This document shows, one piece after another, positions 16,447 to 23,837 of a stretch of DNA of 64,000 nucleotides. The position numbers were made by a program, and so were the translations under genes. The notes beneath the pieces were generated by a model. The model did no database searches. It saw only the letters and a list, made by a program, of their open reading frames with translations, and was not told the DNA's origin. Source of the DNA: Negativicutes bacterium (lineage in GTDB: Bacteria > Bacillota_C > Negativicutes > Acidaminococcales > Acidaminococcaceae); the NCBI GenBank assembly GCA_009930275.1, contig RZYP01000001.1, forward strand, positions 62,001 through 126,000, in the 5' to 3' direction. The first letter of the stretch is position 1. The number at the start of each line of letters is the position of its first letter.

Positions 16447-17536
16447 TAAAAATACGGAATTACTTCAGGAAATTCATGATATTGCCAGTAAATGTGATCG
16501 CTGCGGCAACTGCCTTCTAGTCTGTCCTGTTTTTACAGTAAACAGTAAAGAAGCTTGTTCTGCCCGAGGTATGGTTAATGCCGCACGTGCTTTGGTAAAA
16601 GGCGGGGTAGCGCCCGAAACTGATATTTTGGAGGCAACTGACTACTGCCTTCTTTGCGGAGCTTGCATTGATGTTTGTGCCAGTAAGGTAAAAGTGCCGC
16701 AAGTCATGCTTAAAGTAAGAGAGTACCTGGTTCATTTATCGAATAAACCCTATGATTATACTGAAATGGAAAAACAAAAAATCAACGAAGCCTTTGCAAC
16801 CTTGTGTGAACGCAGTGCTGAAATAGAGGCTGCAGATGTTGCCAGTGAACATAAAGTAGCATATTTCTTTGGCTGCCAAGCAAGGCTGGACGCGATTGAT
16901 ACTGCTGTTGCAACAGTGAAACTTTTAAGTCGTGTAGCGGAAGTGGAATTAGTAAATAATGAATGTTGTGGTCTGCCCGCATTAACTCGCGGCCGTGTTG
17001 AAGAATTTATCGAAAATATTAAGCAGAATATTCAGCTCTATGAAGGTTACGATACCATAGTTTCCGACTGTGCTTGCTGCAGTGATACTTTGAAAAAAGC
17101 AGCATCGTATCTGGCTAATGACCCAGAATGGTGCGAAAAAGCGCAAGCCTTCAGCAAAAAAGTTTTATCGTTGTCGGAGTATTTGACGAGGATTGGCTAC
17201 GAACCAAAAGCATATGCGGAAAAAGTTACTTATCATGATCCTTGTCATTTAGGCAGGAACCAAGGAATTAAAAAAGAACCGCGTGAATTGCTGAAAAATG
17301 CTTCAGACTATGTTGAGATGCCCGGCGCTGACATCTGCTGCGGGGGCCCATGTTTCTTCCCTTGTGATTACCCGGAAACATCAGATGCCTTATTAGATAA
17401 AAAAAGTCTTAATATTGAAAAGAGTGGTGCCACAGTTGTAACAACCGAATGTTACAATTGCTTGAAGCAACTCAAAAAGGCGGCTGAGAAAAGCGGCGGC
17501 AAGTTTAGGGCTGTTCATATTAGTGAAATAATTTAA
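16439..17536 (+). CDS. glcF: Glycolate/lactate oxidase iron-sulfur subunit (GlcF-like)
   Basis: 365 residues: two [4Fe-4S] motifs, CDRCGNCLLVCP and CLLCGACIDVCASK, then two cysteine-rich CCG domains (CCGLPAL; CHLGR with CCGGPCFFPC), as in GlcF, GlpC and heterodisulfide reductase B-like proteins. It takes electrons from the FAD subunit and passes them on to a quinone or another carrier. GGAGGG precedes the ATG, which lies inside the end of glcD. Length is slightly below the about 400 residues of E. coli GlcF. The pair ends at a strong terminator. Confidence 0.85.
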   Translation: MADKNTELLQEIHDIASKCDRCGNCLLVCPVFTVNSKEACSARGMVNAARALVKGGVAPETDILEATDYCLLCGACIDVCASKVKVPQVMLKVREYLVHLSNKPYDYTEMEKQKINEAFATLCERSAEIEAADVASEHKVAYFFGCQARLDAIDTAVATVKLLSRVAEVELVNNECCGLPALTRGRVEEFIENIKQNIQLYEGYDTIVSDCACCSDTLKKAASYLANDPEWCEKAQAFSKKVLSLSEYLTRIGYEPKAYAEKVTYHDPCHLGRNQGIKKEPRELLKNASDYVEMPGADICCGGPCFFPCDYPETSDALLDKKSLNIEKSGATVVTTECYNCLKQLKKAAEKSGGKFRAVHISEII

Positions 17537-17562
17537 CCAATCCTTAATTTGCAACATTACTC

Positions 17563-17605
17563 AAGGCACGACCATCCGAAAAGGAAAGTGGTCGTGCCTT
17601 TTTTG
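17563..17605 (+). terminator. Terminator of the glcDF operon
   Basis: Stem AAGGCACGACCA / TGGTCGTGCCTT (17563-17574 with 17589-17600), 14-base loop, then TTTTGC. Confidence 0.88.
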
Positions 17606-17700
17606 CTATCAAAATTTGCAGGCACAAAATGCTGAATTGTAAAATTTGCTAGCATGTTCTGGCATTCCAGTTATTTTGGTTTGATTTTCCGATTATAGAC

Positions 17701-17729
17701 TTGACATGTGTCTTGTCAGGTGTTAAATT
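17701..17729 (+). promoter_or_regulatory. nad operon promoter with NiaR-like operator
   Basis: TTGACA (17701-17706), a 17-base spacer and TAAATT (17724-17729). The same stretch carries a tandem repeat TGACATGTGT / TGTCAGGTGT (8 of 10 identical) covering -35 and spacer, well placed for repression. The last gene of the operon encodes NiaR, which represses NAD genes with nicotinic acid as corepressor, so this is its likely operator; the match to published consensus was not computed. Confidence 0.6.
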
Positions 17730-17769
17730 ATCCAATAAATACACAGTACTATATCTGGGAGGAAATCAG

Positions 17770-18690
17770 ATGCTAGACATAAAGGATAGAATCAAACAGC
17801 TAAAGCGTGAAAAAAATGTTGTAATTTTGGCACATTATTATGTACCGGGTGAAGTGCAGGAAGTAGCGGATTATTTAGGAGACTCTTACTATCTGAGCAA
17901 AATTGTCACAAAAGTGGATGCAAAGATAATCGTATTTTGTGGAGTTTATTTTATGGGTGAAAGCGCAAAAATCATGAACCCGGAGAAAATTATATTAATG
18001 CCAGATTTAAGCTCTGATTGCCCTATGGCACATATGGCTCAAGTGGCAAAAATTGAAGATATAAGAAAGAAATATGAAGACTTGGCAGTTGTCTGCTACA
18101 TTAATTCTACGGCAGAAATCAAGGCAAATTCTGATGCTTGTGTGACATCTTCTAATGCACTTAAAGTAGTCAAGGCTTTGCCTAACAAATATATTTACTT
18201 TGTCCCTGACCGAAACCTTGGCAGATATGTTTCTCAACTTATACCTGAAAAAACATTTATTTTAAATGATGGTTACTGTCATGTCCACGATAAAATTAGC
18301 GCCGAGGACGTTTTGAGAAAAAAGCGCGAATATCCTGAAGCTTTAATCGTAGCCCACCCAGAGTGCAAAACTGAAGTATTAGAACTAGCCGATTATATTG
18401 GCAGCACCTCAGGCATTATAAATTACATTGAGAAAAGTGGGGCTAAGGATTTTATCGTATGCACTGAAACCGGTGTATTTCATGAATTAAAAAAGATAAC
18501 CAGCGGGAAAAACTTCCATGCGGCGTCTGATTGTCAAATCTGCCCCGACATGAAGAAGAACACATTGGAAAAGGTACTCCAAACACTCGAAAATCTCGAA
18601 AATGAAGTATATGTCGATAGAAAGATTGCGGAAAGCAGCATAAATGCCCTTGAGAGGATGCTCCAACTGTCTGAGGTGAAAGAAAAATGA
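17770..18690 (+). CDS. nadA: Quinolinate synthase
   Basis: 306 residues, the short form as in Thermotoga. It condenses iminoaspartate with dihydroxyacetone phosphate to quinolinate using a [4Fe-4S] cluster. Visible segments: LAHYYVPGEVQEVADYLGDS, FCGVYFMGESAKI, YINSTAEIKANSD, HPECKTEV and DCQICPDM, the last three regions giving the cluster and substrate residues; three cysteines at the expected places. The frame opens 69 bases earlier, inside the promoter, so the ATG with GGGAGG seven bases upstream is the start. First gene of nadA-nadB-nadC-niaR; its stop overlaps nadB by ATGA. Confidence 0.93.
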   Translation: MLDIKDRIKQLKREKNVVILAHYYVPGEVQEVADYLGDSYYLSKIVTKVDAKIIVFCGVYFMGESAKIMNPEKIILMPDLSSDCPMAHMAQVAKIEDIRKKYEDLAVVCYINSTAEIKANSDACVTSSNALKVVKALPNKYIYFVPDRNLGRYVSQLIPEKTFILNDGYCHVHDKISAEDVLRKKREYPEALIVAHPECKTEVLELADYIGSTSGIINYIEKSGAKDFIVCTETGVFHELKKITSGKNFHAASDCQICPDMKKNTLEKVLQTLENLENEVYVDRKIAESSINALERMLQLSEVKEK

Positions 18691-19964
18691 AGAATTATGA
18701 TGTTATTATTGTGGGTACAGGCGTTTCGGGATTGTTTGCTGCTTTAAATTTAAGTACGGACAAAAGCATTGCGATATTGACAAAAAGCGTATCCGACCAA
18801 AGTGATTCATTTCTGGCACAAGGCGGGATTTGCGTTCAGCGTGACGATGAGGACTATGAGAGTTTTATAGAAGACACACTAAAAGCCGGGCATTACGAGA
18901 ATAATATTGACGCTGTCGCTGTCATGGTAAAACAATCGCGAGAAATCATCAACGACCTTTTAGATATTGGGGTAGCTTTTGACCGTAATAATGCTGGTTT
19001 TTCCTATACTAAAGAGGGAGCGCATTCCAAAGCGAGAATTTTGCATTGCAAGGATAGAACGGGAAAAGAAATTACTAGCAAACTTCTTGATAAGGTTAAA
19101 AAACTTAAGAATGCGACAATATTTGAGAACATAACTGTTATGGATATTCTAGCGGATGACAACAAGTGCCACGGTGTCGTTGTTAAAGACGAAAAAAATC
19201 AATTGAAGAACATGTATGCAAATTACACGATTCTGGCTACAGGGGGCATTGGCGGGTTGTTTCAGAAATCTACCAATTATCCGCATCTGACAGGAGATGC
19301 GGTTGCTATCGCCTTGCGCCATAATATCAGAGTGAAAAATATTAATTACATTCAAATTCATCCTACATCGCTTTATACTGAGCATCCGGGCAGGGCTTTC
19401 CTTATTTCTGAGTCAGTCAGAGGAGAAGGCGCTGTTTTGCTGGATAAGAATGGGAATCGCTTTACGGATGAGTTGCAGCCAAGAGATGTTGTTACCAAAA
19501 AAATCTACGAACAAATGGCCCTAGACAAAACACAACATGTCTGGCTTTGTTTGAAAGAACACGTAAAAGGCGACATCGCCAAAAGATTTCCTTCTATCTA
19601 CGAGCGCTGTCTGCAAGAAGGCTATGATATTACGCAAGATTGGATTCCAGTTGTGCCAGCTCAGCATTATTACATGGGCGGAGTAGAAGTGGATCTGCAA
19701 AGTAAAACATCAATGAATAACCTTTATGCTGTTGGTGAGACCAGCTGTAATGGTGTTCACGGGAAAAATCGCCTTGCCAGCAATTCGCTTTTGGAGGGTC
19801 TCGTATTTAGCAAAAGAGCAGCGCTTGACATTAATGAACAGCGGCGAGAAGAGGAACATACAATCTTTCCAGAACCGAATTACAAGGTGTATGAGAATTT
19901 TGAAGCTGAGAACAAGGAAATGATCCTAGCGGCAATCAGAAAGGAAGATGAATGTGCAAAGTAA
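18687..19964 (+). CDS. nadB: L-aspartate oxidase
   Basis: 425 residues of the succinate dehydrogenase/fumarate reductase flavoprotein family. It oxidises L-aspartate to iminoaspartate for NadA. FAD site VGTGVSGLFAAL near the N-terminus, SDSFLAQGGICV, HPTSLY and the C-terminal FAD segment NGVHGKNRLASNSLLEGLVF are seen. The protein is about 100 residues shorter than the E. coli enzyme: the C-terminal helical domain is mostly missing, and only a short tail follows the FAD part. ATGA overlap with nadA and 17-base overlap with nadC imply coupled translation. Under anaerobic conditions fumarate is the likely electron acceptor (known of the family). Confidence 0.92.
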   Translation: MKNYDVIIVGTGVSGLFAALNLSTDKSIAILTKSVSDQSDSFLAQGGICVQRDDEDYESFIEDTLKAGHYENNIDAVAVMVKQSREIINDLLDIGVAFDRNNAGFSYTKEGAHSKARILHCKDRTGKEITSKLLDKVKKLKNATIFENITVMDILADDNKCHGVVVKDEKNQLKNMYANYTILATGGIGGLFQKSTNYPHLTGDAVAIALRHNIRVKNINYIQIHPTSLYTEHPGRAFLISESVRGEGAVLLDKNGNRFTDELQPRDVVTKKIYEQMALDKTQHVWLCLKEHVKGDIAKRFPSIYERCLQEGYDITQDWIPVVPAQHYYMGGVEVDLQSKTSMNNLYAVGETSCNGVHGKNRLASNSLLEGLVFSKRAALDINEQRREEEHTIFPEPNYKVYENFEAENKEMILAAIRKEDECAK

Positions 19965-20793
19965 CATGGACAAATTGATTTTGGAGGCTCTTAAAGAGGA
20001 TATTCCTTCTGAGGATATTACAACTAACTCTATTATTAAGTCTTATTCAAAAGGAAAGGCACAGCTGATTTGCAAACAGGATGGCATTATTGCCGGTCTA
20101 AGCGTTTTTGCCAGAGTTTTTGAGCTTCTTGACGAGAATTTTCAGGTTAGATTTTCTTGCAAAGACGGAGATTCTGTTAAGAAATATGATTTACTGGGTA
20201 CAGTGGAGGGAGATATTCGTGCCATTCTTTCCGGCGAAAGAACCGCACTGAACTATTTGCAAAGAATGAGCGGAATTGCAACTTATACGCGAAGAATAGC
20301 AGACTTATTATCGGGCAGCGGTATTAAACTGCTTGATACGAGAAAGACCACGCCGAATAACAGGATTTTTGAAAAATACGCGGTAAAAATTGGCGGCGGG
20401 TTCAACCATAGATTCAATCTTTCGGATGGTATTATGCTTAAAGATAATCATATAGCGGCAGCGGGAGGTATCATACAAGCGGTTGCGCAGGTTAGAGAAT
20501 ATGCTTCCTTTGTTCACAAAATTGAGGTTGAGGTTGAAAATTTAACAATGCTCGAAGAAGCTCTCGAAGCAGGTGTTGACATTATTATGTTGGATAACAT
20601 GAGCTTGGAAGAAATAAAAGAAGCTGTTAAGATTGCAGCGCATAGAGCTTTGATTGAATGTTCGGGTAATATTACGTTGGAAAACATTGTTAAATTGCGT
20701 GAAACAGGTGTTGATTATATTTCCAGCGGGGCCTTGACCTACGCCTCATCCATCCTGGATTTGTCTTTAAAAAATTTAGAAAGGATAGAATAA
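19948..20793 (+). CDS. nadC: Nicotinate-nucleotide pyrophosphorylase (carboxylating)
   Basis: 281 residues. It converts quinolinate and PRPP to nicotinate mononucleotide. The catalytic segments are LNYLQRMSGIATYT, DTRKTTPNNRIFEKYAVKIGGGFNHR and KDNHIAAAG, then EVEVENLTMLEEALEAG and MLDNMS in the barrel. The ATG used lies inside the end of nadB with AAGGA only 2 bases upstream; an in-frame ATG at 19966 would give MDKLILEALKEDI, nearer to the usual family start but without a ribosome site. Third gene of the nad operon. Confidence 0.92.
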   Translation: MNVQSNMDKLILEALKEDIPSEDITTNSIIKSYSKGKAQLICKQDGIIAGLSVFARVFELLDENFQVRFSCKDGDSVKKYDLLGTVEGDIRAILSGERTALNYLQRMSGIATYTRRIADLLSGSGIKLLDTRKTTPNNRIFEKYAVKIGGGFNHRFNLSDGIMLKDNHIAAAGGIIQAVAQVREYASFVHKIEVEVENLTMLEEALEAGVDIIMLDNMSLEEIKEAVKIAAHRALIECSGNITLENIVKLRETGVDYISSGALTYASSILDLSLKNLERIE

Positions 20794-20797
20794 CCAT

Positions 20798-21307
20798 ATG
20801 AATGGCGAAAAGCGAAGAGAAAAAATTTTGCAGTTGTTGGCTGAAAGCAATCTGCCGATTTCCGGGCTGCAATTAGCGAAAACACTAAATGTCAGCCGTC
20901 AAGTCATTGTCCAGGATATTGCACTTCTCCGAGCGGAAAAACAAGACATTATCTCTACCAATAATGGTTATATTATGAAACGGGTTGGCAAGCCGCAAAG
21001 AATATTCTGCGTTGCTCACAATGATGACGGTATCCTTGACGAGCTTTATACGATAGTTGACCTTGGCGGTCGGATTGTTGATGTTCAGATTAAACACAAG
21101 GTCTATGGCGATTTCACAGCGCAATTAAATATACGTTCGCGTAAAGATGCTGTAAAACTTGTTGAGAAAATTGCATCCGGCGAAAGTAGTCCATTAAAGA
21201 ATTTAACACAGAACATTCATCGCCATCTTGTTGAAGCTGATACGGAGGAAGATTTGGATTCCATAGAAAGCGAGCTTTGTAAAAAAGGGTTCATACATGA
21301 GATTTAA
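20798..21307 (+). CDS. niaR: NiaR transcriptional repressor of NAD synthesis (HTH + 3H domain)
   Basis: 169 residues. Residues 1-60 form a BirA-type winged helix-turn-helix (ILQLLAESNLPISGLQLAKTLNVSRQVIVQDIALL). Residues about 75-165 form the 3H domain, named for its conserved histidines, here in QIKHKVYGD and NIHRHLVEAD, which bind nicotinic acid and a metal. In Firmicutes NiaR (YrxA) represses nad genes when niacin is plentiful. It follows nadC by four bases, so the operon is probably autoregulated through the tandem repeat at its promoter. The ribosome site (AAAGGA) lies rather far from the ATG, perhaps giving low expression. Confidence 0.9.
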   Translation: MNGEKRREKILQLLAESNLPISGLQLAKTLNVSRQVIVQDIALLRAEKQDIISTNNGYIMKRVGKPQRIFCVAHNDDGILDELYTIVDLGGRIVDVQIKHKVYGDFTAQLNIRSRKDAVKLVEKIASGESSPLKNLTQNIHRHLVEADTEEDLDSIESELCKKGFIHEI

Positions 21308-21336
21308 AGATCTTGGTTTTTATATAGGAAAATAAT

Positions 21337-21378
21337 ATCACCACTGCCTCGAATTTAATCAGGCAGTGGTGATTTTTC
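21337..21378 (+). terminator. Terminator of the nad operon
   Basis: Stem ATCACCACTGCCT / AGGCAGTGGTGAT (21337-21349 with 21361-21373), 11-base loop, then TTTTT. Confidence 0.9.
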
Positions 21379-21533
21379 GCGAATAAAGAATTTTCTGTAA
21401 ATTTGTGCAGGGTTCGGCAAATTGTTGTCGAATTAGAAAGTTGTCAGGGGATAATATTTAAACTTGTTACTGGAAAAACATCTCATTTAAAGGTTATAAC
21501 ATATTTTAATAAAAGATGGTGGGTGTGCTAACA

Positions 21534-22406
21534 ATGAAGGAAGCAATTTTATATATCAAACTGGCGAATGAAAGGGTTCAATGTGTCGCTTGCAATCATA
21601 GATGTGTAATTGAAGAAGGCAGCAAGGGGATTTGCTTTGTCCGCCAAAATTTTGAAGGAAAACTTTATACATTGAACTACGGCAAGACGATAGGGTTAAA
21701 CATAGATCCTATAGAGAAAAAGCCTCTTTATCATTTTTTGCCGGGAACTAAGACCTATTCTTTTGCGGCCCCTGGTTGTAATTTTAGATGTGCTTGGTGT
21801 CAAAACTGGGAGATCGCCCAAAGCCCCAGACTTAGCAAAGTTATTGACGGGGTAGAGATAGCACCGGTTGAGCATGTTGCGCGCGCATCGGAAGCAGGGT
21901 GTCCTTCAGTTTCCTACACCTATACCGAGCCAACAGTTTTCGTTGAATATGCCTTGGAAACAATGATAATTGCCAAAGAAAGCAAACTTAAGAATGTCTG
22001 GGTAACTAATGGGTACATGTCTAAGGAAACGCTTGCTGTTATAACCCCATATTTAGACGCTGCCAATGTTGATCTTAAGGCGTCTGATGATGCAACTTAT
22101 GAGGAATTTTGCGGGGGAAAGATAAAACCTATTATGGAGAACCTGCAATTTCTGTATAAGGAAGGAGTTCACTTGGAAATAACTACGCTTATTGTTCCTG
22201 GAGTAAATGACAAAAAAGAACAGCTGGAGAAGATTGCCGGATTTATAGCCGGTAATCTTAGCCCAGAAGTTCCTTGGCATATAAGCAGATTTTTTCCAGC
22301 CTGGAAAATGCAGGGAACGCCTGTGACGCCTTTAAAAACGCTTGAAATGGCTAGGGCAATAGGAGAGAAAGCTGGTTTGAATTACATCCACCTTGGTAAT
22401 GTTTAG
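21534..22406 (+). CDS. amrS: AmmeMemoRadiSam system radical SAM enzyme (AmrS)
   Basis: 290 residues. A short N-terminal cysteine part (CVACNHRCVIEEGSKGIC) precedes the radical-SAM core with the cluster motif CNFRCAWC at about residues 76-83, then TEPTVFVEY and ITTLIVPGVND. This layout is that of AmrS, the radical SAM member of the AmmeMemoRadiSam set, relative of pyruvate-formate-lyase activases; its substrate is not known. The ATG with GGTGGG upstream is preferred over one 18 bases earlier. It is followed at 17 bases by a LigB-fold protein and a Cys-rich mini-protein; no AMMECR1 gene is seen. Confidence 0.85.
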   Translation: MKEAILYIKLANERVQCVACNHRCVIEEGSKGICFVRQNFEGKLYTLNYGKTIGLNIDPIEKKPLYHFLPGTKTYSFAAPGCNFRCAWCQNWEIAQSPRLSKVIDGVEIAPVEHVARASEAGCPSVSYTYTEPTVFVEYALETMIIAKESKLKNVWVTNGYMSKETLAVITPYLDAANVDLKASDDATYEEFCGGKIKPIMENLQFLYKEGVHLEITTLIVPGVNDKKEQLEKIAGFIAGNLSPEVPWHISRFFPAWKMQGTPVTPLKTLEMARAIGEKAGLNYIHLGNV

Positions 22407-22423
22407 AGGAGCGTGAAGCATTA

Positions 22424-23065
22424 ATGCTTACTTTCGGAATTATAAGTCCGCATCCACCCATAATACTGCCTGAAGTTGGAGGAGAAGAGACTGAAAAGGC
22501 AGTTAAAACGATTGAGGCCTTGGAAAAAGCGGCAAAAGAATTAGAGGCTACAAACCCGGATAGCCTTCTGATTATTTCACCGCATCAGGGACATGGCTAT
22601 GATGTGCCTCTGTTCTATCTCAGAAAGGGGTTAAACCTTGATACAAGGCTTAGTAAAATATTGGTTACAGATGCCTCCTATGAATATTATTATTGCTTAG
22701 GAAGGAAATATGGAAAAGAAATAAAGGAATCAAATGAGCGTGTAGCCGTTATAGCTTCGGGTGATTTGTCACATGTGTTAAAGGTTGAAGGACCTTATGG
22801 TTTTGATCCTGCCGGCCCTAAACTTGATGCAATAATTTTTAAAGCGGTTAAGGAGAAGAATGTCGAGATGTTACTGAATATTCCTGAAGAAATACTTGAA
22901 AGGGGAGCCGAGTGTGGGTTGAGATCAATTTTGTTTCTTTTTGGAGTGTTTGAAGGGGAAGAGTATTCAACGAAAGTTTTATCATATGAGTCACCTTTTG
23001 GAGTTGGTTATATGGTGGCAGTTTTTGAAAGAAAGGGAGGTTTGAACAATGTCCAAAATAAATGA
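22424..23065 (+). CDS. Class III extradiol dioxygenase-fold protein (AmmeMemoRadiSam LigB/Memo-like part)
   Basis: 213 residues with the LigB/Memo fold: start GIISPHPPIILPEVGG, then LIISPHQGHGY and VIASGDLSHVL, whose histidines would bind iron or another metal. In many Bacillota this domain is the N-terminal half of a roughly 460-residue AmmeMemoRadiSam protein A whose C-terminal half is AMMECR1. Here the frame stops after the LigB domain and no AMMECR1 follows. It overlaps the next small gene by 17 bases. Cytoplasmic. Reaction unknown; the dioxygenase name reflects fold only. Confidence 0.8.
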   Translation: MLTFGIISPHPPIILPEVGGEETEKAVKTIEALEKAAKELEATNPDSLLIISPHQGHGYDVPLFYLRKGLNLDTRLSKILVTDASYEYYYCLGRKYGKEIKESNERVAVIASGDLSHVLKVEGPYGFDPAGPKLDAIIFKAVKEKNVEMLLNIPEEILERGAECGLRSILFLFGVFEGEEYSTKVLSYESPFGVGYMVAVFERKGGLNNVQNK

Positions 23066-23234
23066 ATTGGAAAAGATTCCTGATTGTTGTTTAACCTGCG
23101 AAAATCACCAGTGTTTTAAAGACACCTGTTTTGGTACAAGAAAATATGATTATGCTGTTAAAGAAGATGAAGATACCGGAAAAGAGTTTTGTCCTTTTTA
23201 TGTTGGTGCTGAAGATCATCATGAATACGATTAG
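23049..23234 (+). CDS. Cysteine-rich mini-protein of unknown function
   Basis: 61 residues with six cysteines: CCLTC (13, 14, 17), Cys22, Cys27 and Cys48, plus a His-rich acidic end (EDHHEYD). A metal-binding or Fe-S knuckle is plausible. It is a real gene on translation signals: GGGAGG lies eight bases before the ATG inside the end of the preceding gene, a typical coupled start. It closes the amrS operon. I do not recognise the family. Its link to a radical SAM enzyme raises the thought of a substrate, partner or cluster carrier, but this is inference. Confidence 0.65.
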   Translation: MSKINELEKIPDCCLTCENHQCFKDTCFGTRKYDYAVKEDEDTGKEFCPFYVGAEDHHEYD

Positions 23235-23545
23235 AATAAAAAATCGCAAGATAATTATGTATACTTGAAGCATTAATATTGTTTTTATTAATCAATTGTG
23301 TTACACTGAACGCGTTATCAGGTGCGTTGTTGAGATTGATGTATCTTCTTTCTTGCAATAAACCTTTATAAAAATTGACAAAAAAGTATCGTGCTAAAGG
23401 CATAAGGGTTTGTCCCGAATGAAAAGGCGAGATTAGATCGTATCAGAGCAAGAGCTGTTTTTTAGTAAGGGGCTCGTGTTTTGTGTTTTTTATTCTATCC
23501 TTGTGCCTTTTGGCACAAGGATTTTTATTTGAGGAGGGTTTTCTT
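23235..23545 (+). other. Leader/intergenic region before the TM1266-type regulator
   Basis: About 310 bases without a gene. TTGACA occurs at 23375-23380, but no good -10 element at a normal distance. A purine-rich stretch follows (about 23405-23460), then a weak GAGC/GCTC pairing with U-rich tail, then a strong terminator-like hairpin (23499-23520) ending 10 bases before the ribosome site. No known riboswitch consensus was recognised. Confidence 0.5.
23499..23530 (+). terminator. Terminator hairpin directly before the regulator gene
   Basis: Nine-pair stem CCTTGTGCC / GGCACAAGG with a TTTT loop, then ATTTTTATTT. The Shine-Dalgarno GAGGAGGG begins at 23531, so there is no space for a promoter after it. 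The downstream genes must be read through it, or it ends the amrS transcript with leakage. Confidence 0.75.
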
Positions 23546-23794
23546 GTGGAGACAAGACTTGCACTAATTGGAATAGTGGTCGAGAATAACGAATCTGTCA
23601 AAAGGTTGAATGATGTTCTTCATGAATATGGAGAGTACATTGTTGGCCGGATGGGCATTCCTTACAGAAAACGAAATGTTTCAGTAATCAGTGTAGTTGT
23701 GGATGCCCCTGGTGATATTATCAGCGCGCTCGCCGGTAAGTTGGGAATGATTCCCGACGTGAGTACAAAAACGGTTTATTCAAAGTTATCCTAA
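23546..23794 (+). CDS. Iron-only hydrogenase system regulator, TM1266-type
   Basis: 82 residues with a ferredoxin-like (ACT/NikR C-terminal-like) fold: start METRLALIGIVVEN, then YGEYIVGRMGIPYRKRNVSVISVVVDA and LAGKLGMIPDVSTKTVYSK. It matches the small TM1266 family found beside [FeFe]-hydrogenase maturation genes and assumed to be regulatory; it has no DNA-binding domain of its own. GTG is the start, with GAGGAGGG seven bases upstream; the longer upstream frame runs through the terminator hairpin and is not credible. hydG follows 43 bases on. Confidence 0.85.
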   Translation: METRLALIGIVVENNESVKRLNDVLHEYGEYIVGRMGIPYRKRNVSVISVVVDAPGDIISALAGKLGMIPDVSTKTVYSKLS

Positions 23795-23837
23795 CAAATT
23801 ATATGCTGACAAAATATAGTGAAGAGAGGTTATGCCA

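Noticed and set aside
23158..23403. 81-codon minus-strand frame over the hydrogenase-regulator leader
   Set aside because: Overlaps the Cys-rich gene, has no ribosome site and an unlikely composition.
23483..23545. N-terminal extension of the TM1266-type regulator
   Set aside because: It would be translated from the terminator hairpin; the GTG with GAGGAGGG fits the family start.
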